Assembly (NCBI GenBank): GCA_019914995.1
Contig: CM034140.1
Coordinates: 62,001 to 126,000, forward strand
DNA: 64,000 nt
Source of the DNA: Acanthochlamys bracteata
Lineage: Eukaryota; Streptophyta; Magnoliopsida; Pandanales; Velloziaceae
Direction: 5' to 3'
Under the pieces are notes generated by a model. That model did no database searches. It saw only the letters and a list, made by a program, of their open reading frames with translations, and was not told the origin of the DNA. The position numbers and the translations under genes are program-made. Shown here piece by piece: positions 12,783 through 24,900 of this stretch; positions within the stretch are counted from its first letter, which is position 1, and every line of letters starts with the position of its first letter.

Positions 12783-13294
12783 TCATTTTAGTAAGGGTAT
12801 CAACCTTTCCTTGACAGCATCTGCAAATGAATCAAGCTGGTGAAAGCGGTTAAAAAACAAGACACCTATAGTCAGAATCCACCACAACGGAAACTTGTAT
12901 CTCAAACTTCGTTCCTCGTCATGACAAGCCTTTCCTAAAGCAATTACCTCCTTCTTTAAAATGTTTCGAAAGACGGCTGAAACAAAGTCATAGCCTGCAG
13001 GATGTTTGGTCTCTAATGTTTCTCCATCAGTGAGCTCCTGTGCTTTGCCTGATACGTCACTAACTATAGAAATCTTATCATGCAGCAGATCTTCACTATA
13101 AGGTTCCCCAAGCAATTTGACTCTGCAATGACCTTGAGCAGAGACCCTCCCACCATCAAATGATCGAGAAGTCCCCTTAGCATTTTTAGCCTTGTGTTAG
13201 TAGAAATGGATGGGGATGAGCATCTTCCAACATATTTCTGTACTTCCCCACCCGTGGCTCCATTTGTAAGAGGAACAGATGGGAGGTCATCCAT
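12783..13294 (-). pseudogene. Unknown plant gene broken by a frameshift
   Basis: Two overlapping minus-strand frames look like parts of one protein. The first starts at ATG 13294 (MDDLPSVPLTNGATGGEVQK) and stays plausible to about 13195 (SPSISTNTR). The second takes over about one base out of phase (KNAKGTSRSFDGGRVSAQ), runs through KLLGEPYSEDLLHDKISIVS, and ends in a membrane-like segment (FPLWWILTIGVLFF) and KERLIPLLK at 12783. A further in-frame ATG at 13339 is separated from the first frame by a stop just before 13294. A splice-acceptor-like TACAG near 13350 suggests the locus was, or still is, transcribed from a leader near 14070. I do not recognise the family. It could be an intact gene with a missed tiny intron or a sequencing error, but a decaying gene fits best. 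Confidence 0.45.
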
Positions 13295-13339
13295 TCACTG
13301 AATAGCTTTGAGACAAACTCGGCTCGCCTTGCTTGTCAT

Positions 13340-14655
13340 TACCTGTACAAGGGCAAGGCGGCATTTTGATTAGAAATTAGCAATATATAATCGATCCGAA
13401 AATTAAATTCGAAATCGATCGATTTAAATAAAATTAAATTTAAAAATTTGATCCATATAAATATATAAATTAGATTAAAATTAAAACGAATTTTATTCGA
13501 TTATTAAATAAATCAATTTGAGTTAATCTACAATTAATTCACTTATTTGAATTACCATTTTTTAAGAAAATTTTTAATATTTTCTACCGTATAATAAAAT
13601 ATTAGCAAACAAAATTAATCAATAATAATAATTTATAAATTTATAAATTATATTATATTTATATTTATATTTATATTTCTTTTCATATTTTAGTAAAATA
13701 ATATAATATAAAAATTATAATATATAAAAATATTTATTATATATATATTTTAATAATGAATTTAAATTTCGTATAAAAATTTTATTAAAATTTTATTAAA
13801 TAATTATATTTATCAAAAATTTTATCGAAATTATGAATATGTATTTATAAGCATAAAATTTTAGATGTTATTATATATTTTTTAAAATAAAATTTTTATT
13901 TTTTAAAATATTTTAATAATCATAAAACAATTTTAATTTATTAAAAATATTATGTATTTTATTTCAAATAATTTTATAATAACGATAGTACGGCGGCGGA
14001 GGAGGAAAAGAATATGAAGTAGCTGCGGCTATCTCTGATGTGATCGTTCTCTCGCCACCGAACTCACCCGTCTGTAACCGAGTGAAAATAAATAAGCTTT
14101 CTTTTCATATATGGGCTCTTTATACAAGCCCATTTTGATAAATATAATTCTGAAACATCATCCAAGACCAGCCCAGTTTTATAAATCCCTGAAATTTGTT
14201 GCAGGAGTGATCATGAAAAAACAAGGAACAGCCTCGACCAGTTACATTTTATCAGTCAAATATAATAATAAGGTAACAAATTACATTTCCCTAGTTTCTT
14301 TGAATGCAACTACACAGCAGTTAAAGAGAAAAACTGCACCGCATATCTAGCTGCTGAAGAAGAAAAAGAAGAAAACAAAGACTCCTTCCTTAAACATCGA
14401 ATACATCAACAGAAAGAGAGCTTCAAAACGTACCCTTACAGCAGCGTCATCTTTCTGTAACAACACAAGTTCAGAGACCTAATAAAAGCACACAGCACCA
14501 TGTCACTAACAAAAAAAAAAAAAAAAAAAACAATCTGCAGGAGCGGGAACCTGATTCAAGGTGCTGCCATGTATGTAAAGCAAACCAATCTTTGAACAAA
14601 ACCACAAAAAAGAAAAGCATGCTTGAAGTCTACACTTGACTACATCACACACAGA
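13340..14655. other. AT-rich spacer plus NUP98 3' UTR
   Basis: From 13380 to 13980 the DNA is almost entirely A and T with many short direct and inverted repeats, possibly a decayed MITE, but no clear termini. A GC-rich patch at 13985-14080 ends near a GTGAGT donor on the minus strand and may be the leader exon of the broken gene at 12783-13294. From about 14100 to 14655 the sequence lies downstream of the NUP98 stop and includes a 20-base poly-A tract at about 14511-14530. No coding frame is supported. Confidence 0.35.
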
Positions 14656-17600
14656 CTAAACCTCCAGATTGCAATCTCCTAGCTCATAGCTGCTGAAGTG
14701 CTTGACCTTAAACTTCCATTCTCCTTTCACTGGGTCATATGATAGAAACTCAGCGCCCTGCTCCTCAGCTTTCTTCATCAGCATTTCCTTGTACTTCTCG
14801 ACCCTTGGCCCTTCAGTGTATTGCTGCCCGGTCTTCTTATTCACACACTTGATGTTGAGCAGAGTAACCTCTGCAGGTTTGTTTAGGCCCTGCCCCACAG
14901 GGGGCTTTTTGCTCTCATCTTTGTAGACAATCACCTCACGATTGTTGAACTGAATGATAGACTCAAGATCAAGCATCCTTACATCAGTCTCTCCATCAAA
15001 CTTGATGCTGCCGAACCCATGCCTTCCAATGACAAAATTCTTCACTCTGCGGCAGAACCCTGGCTCAGCACGTTCCTTGGCAGCCAACTCCTGGATCCTT
15101 GGTTCAGTGTAATAGTCATCATGCCGGAGCTTAGGCATAAGAGCCTCAATATCGGCTCCGTGCTCGTAAACAATGGCTGCCTTACCAGCCCTATGCCCTG
15201 AGATGGAGCGGAATGACGGATCATTTCCCTTCTGGATGTGGTCTTCATGTAATCCATTTTGCTTCTGAGCAGTCCTAGGTGAGGGAGGCGAGCTCTTATG
15301 TTGTCCATTGGCATGGCCATTTGCAAGAGATCCTGAATTAGTGAAGGACAGCAACTGAGCAAAGTCAGAAACATAAGCAGCAGAAGTTCTTCAGCTTACA
15401 TCAACAATATACAGAACATGAACATACCATCATAATCATCAGTAAAGAACCCATTAGGAGCTGAAGGAGATGAACTTCGACATACTTGGCCTAAATGAGA
15501 AGACAGCAGGAATACAATTTTATATATGTATGAGCATATAAGAAGATCCCAACTTCACAGAAAGTTAAAGAACCAGGTTTTTCATCTTCATCTAAGAAAT
15601 TGTTCTACGTTAATAAATTTAAATATTTATCATATTAACATAGTATGTGAAGCACAGGTAAAACTTAAGACTAGATAAATCCAGATAAAATAAAAGTATT
15701 TACCATTTTCAGCAGTTGGGGAGGGCGCTTCTTTTGGTATGTACTGTTTTTCTGAACTGCTTCTAGAGGGCCACTGTTCAACAGGTCGGATGACCAATGC
15801 CCTCGGGTTCTCCCTGGGGATAAAAAGTGCATCAGCCTTTGGTGTGGATGGCAACTCTTCTTCATCCATGAAGAACGGGACCTGCACAGAAACACGTCTA
15901 GCTGATGAAGTCTGCAAAAGATATAGCAGCTTCTTATTTCAATTAACCGGAAGTAAAAAATGCATCTAGCTTCAAAAACAATCCTTTGAAAGAGCTCACT
16001 TTTCGACCATGATAATTCCGTGCAGGCAGCCTTATCCTCCTTGATACATGTCGAGGAGCTATCAATGAAGAAACTCTGACCGGAACAGGTTTTTCACCAA
16101 CCTACATTTATACATTAAATATTTTCATAAGCAAACATCTCTATGACCCAAGTCAAGGAAAGCAAATTTGCTGGAGTAAATAAATAACATGCAAGATTTA
16201 GTACAATAGAATGTATCATCCCTTATTTGGTAAACATTCAAAGTAAAATACTTACCGGCATGCTCGATATTCCATATTGTACAGAAGGGGAAGCACCTGT
16301 ACGCCCTATGGAGATCTGAGGCACAGCTGGAAGTGTACCGAAGGGATTCATGGTTGGAGTTGGTTGCATGACCATATTGGACTGAGTTGCAGAACTGCAG
16401 AAGGTAGACAACAGCAATATGAAAACATCAAGAGCTCAAGGTAAGGCTTGAAATCAAAGAAAGAAGCAATAAACAGCTCATTCTACTTTAACTAAAAAAG
16501 CAGATCCACTGAAGGTACTCAAATTCATATAAGCTTTCTATTTTCAGTATGAACCAAAGATATAGGCTCTACCTTTAACCAAAACAAATACAGAGATAGC
16601 TGTAGGCTACTTGGGGTTCATCAAAAGGTACATCACATGTTTCCTACCTTGACATATTCTACTTTTCAAATGGATTATGCAATACGGATGCCTTGAATTT
16701 GTATTTTCTGGAGGGTTAAATAAAAGAAAATATATAAGAGATGAGAGAGAGAGAAACATACGCCTGCGCAAAGTTGCTCTGGTTGAAGATACTGCTGCCG
16801 AGGCCACTTAAAGTTGCTGACACATCCAAATTAAATCAAATATGCAACAAAGTTCATCGAGAATGTGCAAAGAAGGATGAAAGTAAATTTTAAAGTAAAT
16901 TCTGTTCATACCTGGCTGAGGCTGACCAAAGTTGGTAAAAGAAAAGGTATTTGAAGTCTGTGCAGGTGCAGCAGGTTGAAATGCATTTGACAATGACTTC
17001 CAGAAAGAACCAGATTAAATTATGGAATGAAAATACAGATAGCATCAGACTTAGTTAGAGAATGATTGGATGTTCTAAGTATAAAAGATCAGTGCCTTAT
17101 TAATACTTACAGTAGTTTGACTGAATCCTAAAGGACTGCTAGTAGGAATCAGTGATGGTGTTGAACTGCTGAATAAACCTCCTCCAAACCCAGTTGAAGG
17201 AGTGCTAAAAAGGCTGGAACCAAAAGCGGGGGTAGTTTGTTGGAAGCCAGTTGCCGGCTGCCCAAAAGGGGATGGAGTCTGGCCGAAGGATGGAGTTGTG
17301 GACTGGAATAGACCAGATGATTGGGTATTACCAAAGGTAGAACCAAATGCAGAAGTTGTCCCCAAAGTTGAGGAACCAAAGGGTGATGGTGAAGAACCAA
17401 AGGGTGATGTAGTTGTCCCACTAAATAACGATGATGTAGTAGTTGAACCAAATGCAGGAGTAGTTGCGCCAAAGAATGAAGGGGTAGTAGATGTCGAACC
17501 AAAAGGGCTTGATGAGGATGACCCAAATGTTGAACTTCCAAAGAGCGAGGAGGATGAGGTTCCAAATCCAGTTGAACCAAAAGCAGGCTTAGATCCAAAA

Positions 17601-20209
17601 GGACTTGATGTTGAGGAAAAGGTATTTGAAGCAGTCTGGCCAAAGGCTCCTGTGGAACCAAAAGGGCTTCCCTGGGTTTGAGATGGGAAACCAATGCCAC
17701 CGCTTGCAGGCTGTCCAGCAGGGTTTGGCCCTCCTGTGAAAGAAAAAATAATTAGGGTGCAAAACGTGAAATAATATGAAAGCATTACCAGGAAAACAAA
17801 GCAGAACATAACATGGTTTAAGAGGAAACCACAAAAAATGTATTCATCAACAACATTTAGCAAAAGCACATATTACGCCTACAAGGTAGCGCACATAAAG
17901 CAAATAAAGTAGATAATAAGTTCCCTACACGAAAGGAATGCATTGTAGGAAATGTCTAACTGTCACTCGCACATCATTATTAATGGCAGTGACTAAAATA
18001 TGAAAAATACTATAACTATACTGCCAAAGCTTTCTACTATTCTATTGCATTAGAACTATGAGCAATTAGACAATTTCTACTAGGAGAAAGAAATCAACCT
18101 TAATCCTCATTACCTTTGTCTCCACGCTGGTAGTCCTCCCATCTCAGCTCCTCGTGACTTTTATCCTTGTATACAGGCATAGCTGAAATGGATTCAAGCC
18201 TTCCAGATGTCTGTGAGCCAGTAGTTGCATCAACCTCAGCTGTTGTGGTATAGGGTGCAATCCTCGTCCCAACTTGCTGGCTTCCAAAAGGAGCTTGTCC
18301 AAAACCAGGGCTACCAAATGTAGGTGTTGTTGTTTGAGTACCTGAAAATATTGTGATTTTAAATTATGAAATACAATATAAATCAATTTTTACAACCAGT
18401 TTACAGAGTGGAATATAAATTAAGGAAAGAAACTCACCAAAGGGAGAGCTCTGAGCACCGAACGGTGATGGCGTCGTCCCAAATGGACTGCTACCAAATG
18501 CAGGAGTTGATTGACCAAATGCAGGCGAAGAGCCAAACCCAAAGGAAGGAGTACTTGACGCACCAAAAGCAGGAGTTGAAGAATTCCCAAATGCTGGCGT
18601 ACTTGATGCACCAAATGCAGGAGTGCTTGCTGAACCAAAAAGCGGCGCAGTTGTGGCACCAAAGGCTGATGTATTTGTTGAACCGAATGCTGGGTTACTA
18701 GAAACACCAAATCCAGATCCTGTGCTCCCAAATAAGGAAGATGTTGTAGACCCAAAAGCTGGTGTCGACGTAGCACCAAATGCTGGGGTGGATGTGGCGC
18801 CAAAAGCTGGAGCGCTTGTAGCTCCAAAGGCTGGTGTACTTGTGGAGCCAAAGGGTGGATTGCTAGTTGAGCCAAAAGCTGGGGTGCTGGTAGCACCAAA
18901 GGCAGGTTGACTTGAGGCGCCAAATGGTGATGTTGAACCAAAAAGGCCACTCCCGAAAGCTGGTTGTGTCTGCTGAAATGTACCGCCAAAAGGACTTGAC
19001 TGGCTTGGAGAAGAACCAAAACCTCCAAATGCTGGCTTCTGCCCAAAGATTGAAGATCCTGTAAACAAAAAACTAAATCAGTGTATATGTAACAAAAATA
19101 CTTCAAATAAAGGCAAGCAAAAGTACACATCAATAACTATTGACGAAAATTACTTGTGACTATGGATTAAGCAACAAGCCATACAAAAATTCACTTCAAA
19201 GGAAATATGAACCTTTTACAAGAACGTCATTACAAGAACGTCAACCATATTTGCAGCTTTATATATGTAAAGAAATAAATTCTTGCAGGCAGTACTTGTG
19301 ACATCATATATATTAGCTCAACGCATAAAGTGTATGTTAAAAGAGCAAGAAAAACCAAATCATTGAGCAAAGACAATACAAAAAGTTCACCAATTGGAGA
19401 GACTAATGTCACTAGCAAGTGTCACCATAACCGAAGCACTTCAAATCGCTTACCTCCAAAAGCAGAAGAACTGCCGAATGCCGGAGAAGAAGATGCCCCA
19501 AAAGCAGGCGTGGAGTTTCCAAATGCAGGTGATGAAGAAGCGCCGAATGTAGGCGTTGAAGGCTGGCCAAAGACCCCGGTAGATGTACCACCAAATATCG
19601 AGCTCCCAGTTGGAGAGCCGAACGGGTTGGAGCTACCGAACGGCTTCGGAGCGAAAGGATTGGTGCTGGCATTACTTGTCTGCCCGAACGCAGATGATCC
19701 AAAAGGGCTGCTTGACGACTGCCCGAACGCTGCATTAAAACGAAACAAATTTATCAGTTGCGTAGAGTTGAAAACCGTCAATTAAGCAGATTTCAAAACT
19801 ATCCATGATCACGAAATCGCGTTTGGAATGCTAATTGTTCATGATCACGAATCTGGGGTAAAAATCTCGATAAGAGAAATCTGTGCGGCAAATCAACAAA
19901 GACCTACTGCTCAAAATAAACGACAAAAATTGCCGGGGATAGCAATCATCAGAGAGAGAGAGAGAGAGAGAGAAGAGGAAAGACCAAAGGAATCAAAAGC
20001 ACGGCTGATGGACACGTGAAAGCAACTGACGGGCCACAGGTTCGGCGAATCAACAATCAGTCTAACTATCTATGTACAAAACCACTCGTTGAAATCAAAA
20101 TCGATCAAAACCTTTCTAAAGAGAAGGGAATTTAAGAGAGAGAGGGGAGAGTGAGCGGAGAGAGCGATCGTTGTGGTGGGGCTTTCTTACGATTGGTGGA
20201 GCCGAACAT
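14656..20209 (-). CDS. NUP98: Nuclear pore protein NUP98 (FG nucleoporin with autopeptidase domain)
   Basis: Mobile FG nucleoporin that lines the pore channel and binds transport receptors and RAE1. Twelve exons (20209-20191, 19729-19454, 19058-18438, 18341-18114, 17733-17111, 16996-16912, 16816-16762, 16394-16256, 16101-16000, 15911-15704, 15490-15428, 15332-14656) give 1031 residues with every junction in phase. Exon 1 codes only for MFGSTN and part of the next codon. Exons 2-3 and 5 hold dense FG repeats of the type TPAFGATS. Exon 4 holds the RAE1-binding GLEBS motif ([16 protein letters not shown]). Exon 10 contains VPFFMDEEE and [20 protein letters not shown]. The C-terminal autoproteolytic domain ends in [15 protein letters not shown], where cleavage is expected between F and S of HFS. 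Matches plant NUP98A/B throughout. A GA dinucleotide run lies in intron 1. Confidence 0.95.
19951..19973. repeat. GA dinucleotide microsatellite in NUP98 intron 1
   Basis: An uninterrupted AG run of about 23 bases, read directly. Confidence 0.9.
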
Positions 20210-20822
20210 GGCGGCTGCTGCAGAAGAAACGAAGGAATCCTTCTTCTTCCTTCTTGTGTTGCTCTGCTTCTTGTGTTGGTATGATCTCCGAGCGCGAAGG
20301 AGACGAGTTTTGGAATCAGTTACTAGTTGTTGTTCTAAGAGCTGCTCTCCTTCTTCTCCTTCTCCATCAACAATTTATTTGTATAAATAATAAATTATAA
20401 ACCCAGACGGTCTTATCGAAGAAAGAAGAAGATCGACGGTGATCGATTGAAAGATGAGAAAAATCGCAGCTTTAACTCAGCGCCAATAAAGATTTTCTAA
20501 TTTTATTTTTTATTATTATTTCTCATCACAGTCTACTCGGTCCCGACTCACATCCGGTATAATTAGCATAAATAAAAACTTCGATACATACATAAGTTAA
20601 TTTTATTTTACTTTAATTGTCGGCTAGCAATAGAAACGGGTCGTTATCTTTTATTTTCTATATATGTATTTTCCGATTCGTCAAACTTTACGGGATGTGA
20701 GTTAATTAATCTACGAGTCTCCGCTAATCTCCTGAACAATATATTAGAGAGAGAGAGATAGAGAGAGGCCGAGCCATGTAGCTCACTTAGCTCCATTTCT
20801 TCAAGCTTTCTCTTGCGAGAAG
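20210..20822. other. Spacer between NUP98 start and the small plus-strand ORF
   Basis: This contains the NUP98 5' UTR and promoter on the minus strand and the leader of the small plus-strand gene. There are pyrimidine/purine-rich tracts around 20130-20160 and 20740-20770 (GAGAGA). The two genes are divergent and may share the region. No further coding signal. Confidence 0.35.
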
Positions 20823-21149
20823 ATGAAGAAACTGAAACGGCCTGGAGTGGAGATGCAGCAGTTCGTCACGAACATTCTCAGCCTCGTACGCAACTTCCTT
20901 GTTCTCCTTGAGCCACAGCTTCACTTGGTCATCTCTAAATTCCCCCTCTCCTCTGCTTCTCCGAGGGTGGCTTTGGTTGTTCGCAGCCTCCTCTCGAGCT
21001 TCTGCATCGCTTCAATGAAATATTTCTTATCCTTACTTGTTGGCAGTGATGAAGATAAAGATGCTATTTACTTGGCGATTGCCGACAGCACTCGATCGGT
21101 GATCCAGCTTGTCATAGCTGCCGTAGCTCAAAAAAGGTTATGCTGTTAA
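20823..21149 (+). CDS. Small hypothetical protein (108 aa)
   Basis: A single open frame from ATG 20823 (MKKLKRPGVEMQQFVTNILS) to TAA at 21149. It has a basic N terminus, then two hydrophobic helical stretches (ILSLVRNFLVLLEPQLHLVI and VALVVRSLLSSFCIASMKYF), an acidic loop (GSDEDKDAIYLAIAD) and a hydrophobic end rich in A and V. I do not recognise the family. The frame has good codon variety and is preceded by a purine-rich leader with GA repeats, so it is plausibly a real short gene. The two bases before the last codons are partly copied downstream (see the short repeat near 21183). It could also be the remnant of a longer gene. Confidence 0.45.
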   Translation: MKKLKRPGVEMQQFVTNILSLVRNFLVLLEPQLHLVISKFPLSSASPRVALVVRSLLSSFCIASMKYFLSLLVGSDEDKDAIYLAIADSTRSVIQLVIAAVAQKRLCC

Positions 21150-21966
21150 GAACGATAAACCTTGAACCTAAGAACATTTGCAGCAAAAAGGATATGCTGC
21201 TAAGGCATTAGTCACCCTGCATTTGAAATTATGTTTGCAAAAACATAAACCTTAAAATTACATCAAGCAACCGTCTACATTGGTTACAAAATCGTTCAGT
21301 GTCTGATGTGGATGTCGTCCTCCCTTCCGCATAGCACCTGCTCCAGAAGTGCTCATACCAAAAAGTCACAGCTCAACAACCGTGGAGATTTGCATCCGCT
21401 ACAAGGGAAAGAAATATGTGATAACAATATTCAGAATTACAAATATTGAGAAACACCTGAAAAACATAACTTCACACCTTTGTCAGAAACTTGCCAAGTT
21501 GTTTTAACTTTGGAAGAGAAGGCTCTTACAGCAAAAGAATCTGTCTCCTGATTTGCCGGATGTAACTTTTGAGTTTAACAGAGCAAACAAACATTCAGCC
21601 CTGCATCAACAGATTTGAGCTTTAAGTTTCTACTCAAGCATGATGAACATGGTTGCAGAGAGAATAAAAGGTAGGCAAAGGAAGTCTGACAGAGGAACTT
21701 TAGAAATACCAAGATTATGTGCATCCTTTAATGACAAAATTGCTGTGAACAGGATGTGTTTGAAGAAAATGCTTCTTGCCACTTATCTGAACTTTTAATT
21801 AGCATTAAACCAAAGAAGCATATTCAATTATGTTAAGCATATCATTAATTTCATGTCAAATTTATTGAAGAACCAGCAAAACAACAGAAGGCAAGTAGAA
21901 GTTAGTAGGATAAACGACGCAATTTACCTATTGACAACAAAAAATGTTATGACCTACTTACAGTAA
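21150..21966. other. Spacer and FEN1 3' UTR
   Basis: A segment near 21183-21203 (GCAAAAAGGATATGCTGC) repeats the end of the small ORF at 21129-21147 with a few changes, a local duplication of about 54 bp. The rest up to 21966 lies downstream of the FEN1 stop and probably contains its 3' UTR. I see no other gene. Confidence 0.35.
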
Positions 21967-24900
21967 CTATTTTTTCTTGACATCAGTAGATTTTGCACCA
22001 GCAGGCCTTGACTTCTTGCTTGCAGTCTCTTTTCCTGCCTTTCCTGGTGTTTCCTACGTTTAAACACATTCACGAACAACTGTAATAAGATTCTTTTGAC
22101 AGCTTTGACAAAACAGAAAGCAGAAGAATAAAGCAAGATAGGTATTTGGGACAAGATTAAGCAAAAGGCATTACAAATGCCCAGTAATAGGCAGAGAAAC
22201 TCAACTTGTGCTTAATCCAGTGTACGCCTTCTTCAGAACACCAAAATCACCTTCAATTATTCTCCTAACCTTCAAGTAGTTTAGAAGCCTTTCAACTTAG
22301 TAAACAATTTTATAATTAAACCAAAAAAATCGAAACTTTGTTGACATACTTCAAGAAACCTGCAACTACTCTCATTTAACCATTTACAGGATGCTCTTAT
22401 TGAAAGCACAATCGTTCCCACCATGACAAAAAGATTAGTTACAAATTCCAAACTTGATATACAAGTCCAATGAGCTGGCTGGTTGGTTGTTTACAGAGTG
22501 AACTTCAACTTCATTTGCTGGCTCAAACACACATACAAGGTACACTTAACAATCCAATACCCAACCAAAAAGCAGATGCCTTTGAGCTGCTAGGATATTT
22601 TGAACTTGAAGGCAACGAAAGGCGAAAACGAACCATCTCAGACTTGAGAGGAACAATAAGCATGCATCTGCTTCCCTGCCATACAGGGATTCAAAGCAAG
22701 TGAACATTTTATGTCATGCGTATAATGACAAATCCTTTCTTCCAATACATGTTACATATTCACAGTACATGCAAGGAAATATCCTCTAGTCAAGAAGAAT
22801 ATTGCTGATAATACAAAGAAAGGAGAAACTAACAAACAGAAATGTTAAGACATTAAACTTCAAAAAGTATAACTTTACATGAGGCACGGGAAGTAAAGAA
22901 ATAAAGTGGTTAACCAGTCAAACTAGTGCCAAATCAGATGATAGGGTAAACAACAGAACAAGTTTGGCATCTAAGAGGCATATACCTAATTCATTTTCAA
23001 GTAACATACCAATGGGGGCTCCAATTAATTCTTATAGATGATAAAGCTTCCAAGAAAATTGATAAAGATAATATCATCAATTGAATAGACAGCATATCCA
23101 GTTAGAGGAAGATAAGATAAGCTAACACTACCCAATAAAGTTATGAGCTACACGACCACAAAAGTTTCTAATGCTACAATGCTTCATGAACATACCTTCC
23201 CCTTAACTGGTCGAGATGTTTTTGCAGCCGGCTTGAAGGACTCCAGTCTGCAACTACCATAATCAAGCACGTTTCCAGAAGTTAAAAGGGAATCAAGAAA
23301 AACCTATCATCTACCTCCCTTGTGATGATTTATTTTTGGCTGCTTTGATCTTTCCTACTGCCTGATAAAAGGAAAAAATAAAGATATTTAACGGCATTAA
23401 TTCTGCTTGGTATAGAAAGCCATGTATGCAAATGACTAGCATACCTTTGTTACTCTGTCCAGATTGAAACCATTTTCATTCACTAGAAAGTTCAGCAGAC
23501 CCTATTGGAGAGCAACCAGTTAATTTCTCAGAAAACCAAAATAGTCAAACACTACAACAAATTTCAGAAGAGCTCACCTCTTCATCTGGAGCAGCCCACT
23601 TGAGATCTTCTTGCTCCTTCGACACAAGAGGTTCTTTAAACAGGAACCTAGCTTCTTCATATGGCCAATCATCCGGTATATGATACCTATATACCAAGAG
23701 TTTCAAGGAAGTGGAAACTACATGTAAACAAGCAAAGAAAATTCCAATCACTATCAATAACCTAAACAAATGCCTAGAGCTAGTGCTACTAGGCTCTGCA
23801 TAGGTATTAGAGGGAGTTGTCTAGGGAAAATAAGTAGTGTATAGTAATGTTCTGAATGATTGCCAATGCAAGGTACTATGTTTAGAGAAGTAACATTTAA
23901 TCCACTATAGAAATCCCAATCTGGTACCTACTACTAGGCCTTGCACAGGAATTAAAGGGACTTGTCTAGGAATAACCGGCAGCATCAAGTAACTATCTGA
24001 ATGCTCACCGATGCAGGGCACTGGGAACTTTCTAAGCTAAGTCACTGTTGACTATACAATAATTCCAGTGGCAATATCTTATATAAGAAGACCAAAATAA
24101 AATCAGGTTGATAGATAAATTACAGGAGCTAGGCACATGGAAAAGCTGTAGAACTTGCATGTCAAAGTGTAAAGGGAGTAAAAGTTCCAGTTAAAACTAT
24201 GCCACTAGAACATGATGAATAGCAGATGTACAGTTACCACCAAAAGTAGGAAACTGATGCAACATTAACATGCTCAGACAAACATAGCACATTTGCTAAA
24301 AGAAGAGTTTGGCAACAACATAAAGCATGTGTCAATGGATTCATCCAAATCATTATTCAATAAGATAACAATAGCATGATATCTCCATATACAAAGGAAA
24401 ACTTCTCTAGCACCTTTCTCTGTTTATGTTCTCAAGCATATTCTCAATAGAACCATGTTGACGAACAAGCTTGAGAGCTGTTTGTCCCCCGATACCTGTT
24501 TGAAGTGATGTCCAAGCCTTAAAACATTCAATATTCTTTTATTAAAAAAGACGAATTTAACAGAAAAGGAGTCACGCAGATAGTTCCAGAATTAGCCACT
24601 ATTGCTAGGAAGCAAAATGCAACAAGTACCTTTGATACTATCACAATAGTCACACCCACACAGAATACATAAGTCAATAAATTGATCCATTGTGAGTTCT
24701 AGCTCCTCCAAGACCTGAAAGAGAAAGCAACGATCAGCAAACACCCAAAAACTCGATATTGTAGAAAAACTAACTGAATATCCAAACCTTCAAGATCTCA
24801 AATTCCATCACAGGGATTTTTCTTGAGCTCGGATCCATTAGATGGCGAAGGAACCTTGGGGCTCCAAAAGTTAGGGAGTCCATGTCTTCTGATGCCACAG

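Noticed and set aside
17202..17681. Long open frame on the plus strand over NUP98 exon 5
   Set aside because: It is the opposite strand of dense FG-repeat codons, whose biased codons leave the antisense open. NUP98 itself explains the sequence.
18623..18910. Open plus-strand frame with repeated PKAGV-like units
   Set aside because: Antisense of the NUP98 FG repeats in exon 3, not a separate repeat protein.
18438..19058. Regular short repeats looking like an array (CRISPR-like spacing)
   Set aside because: The repeats are in frame and encode TPAFGA-type units of a nucleoporin. CRISPR does not occur in plant nuclear DNA.
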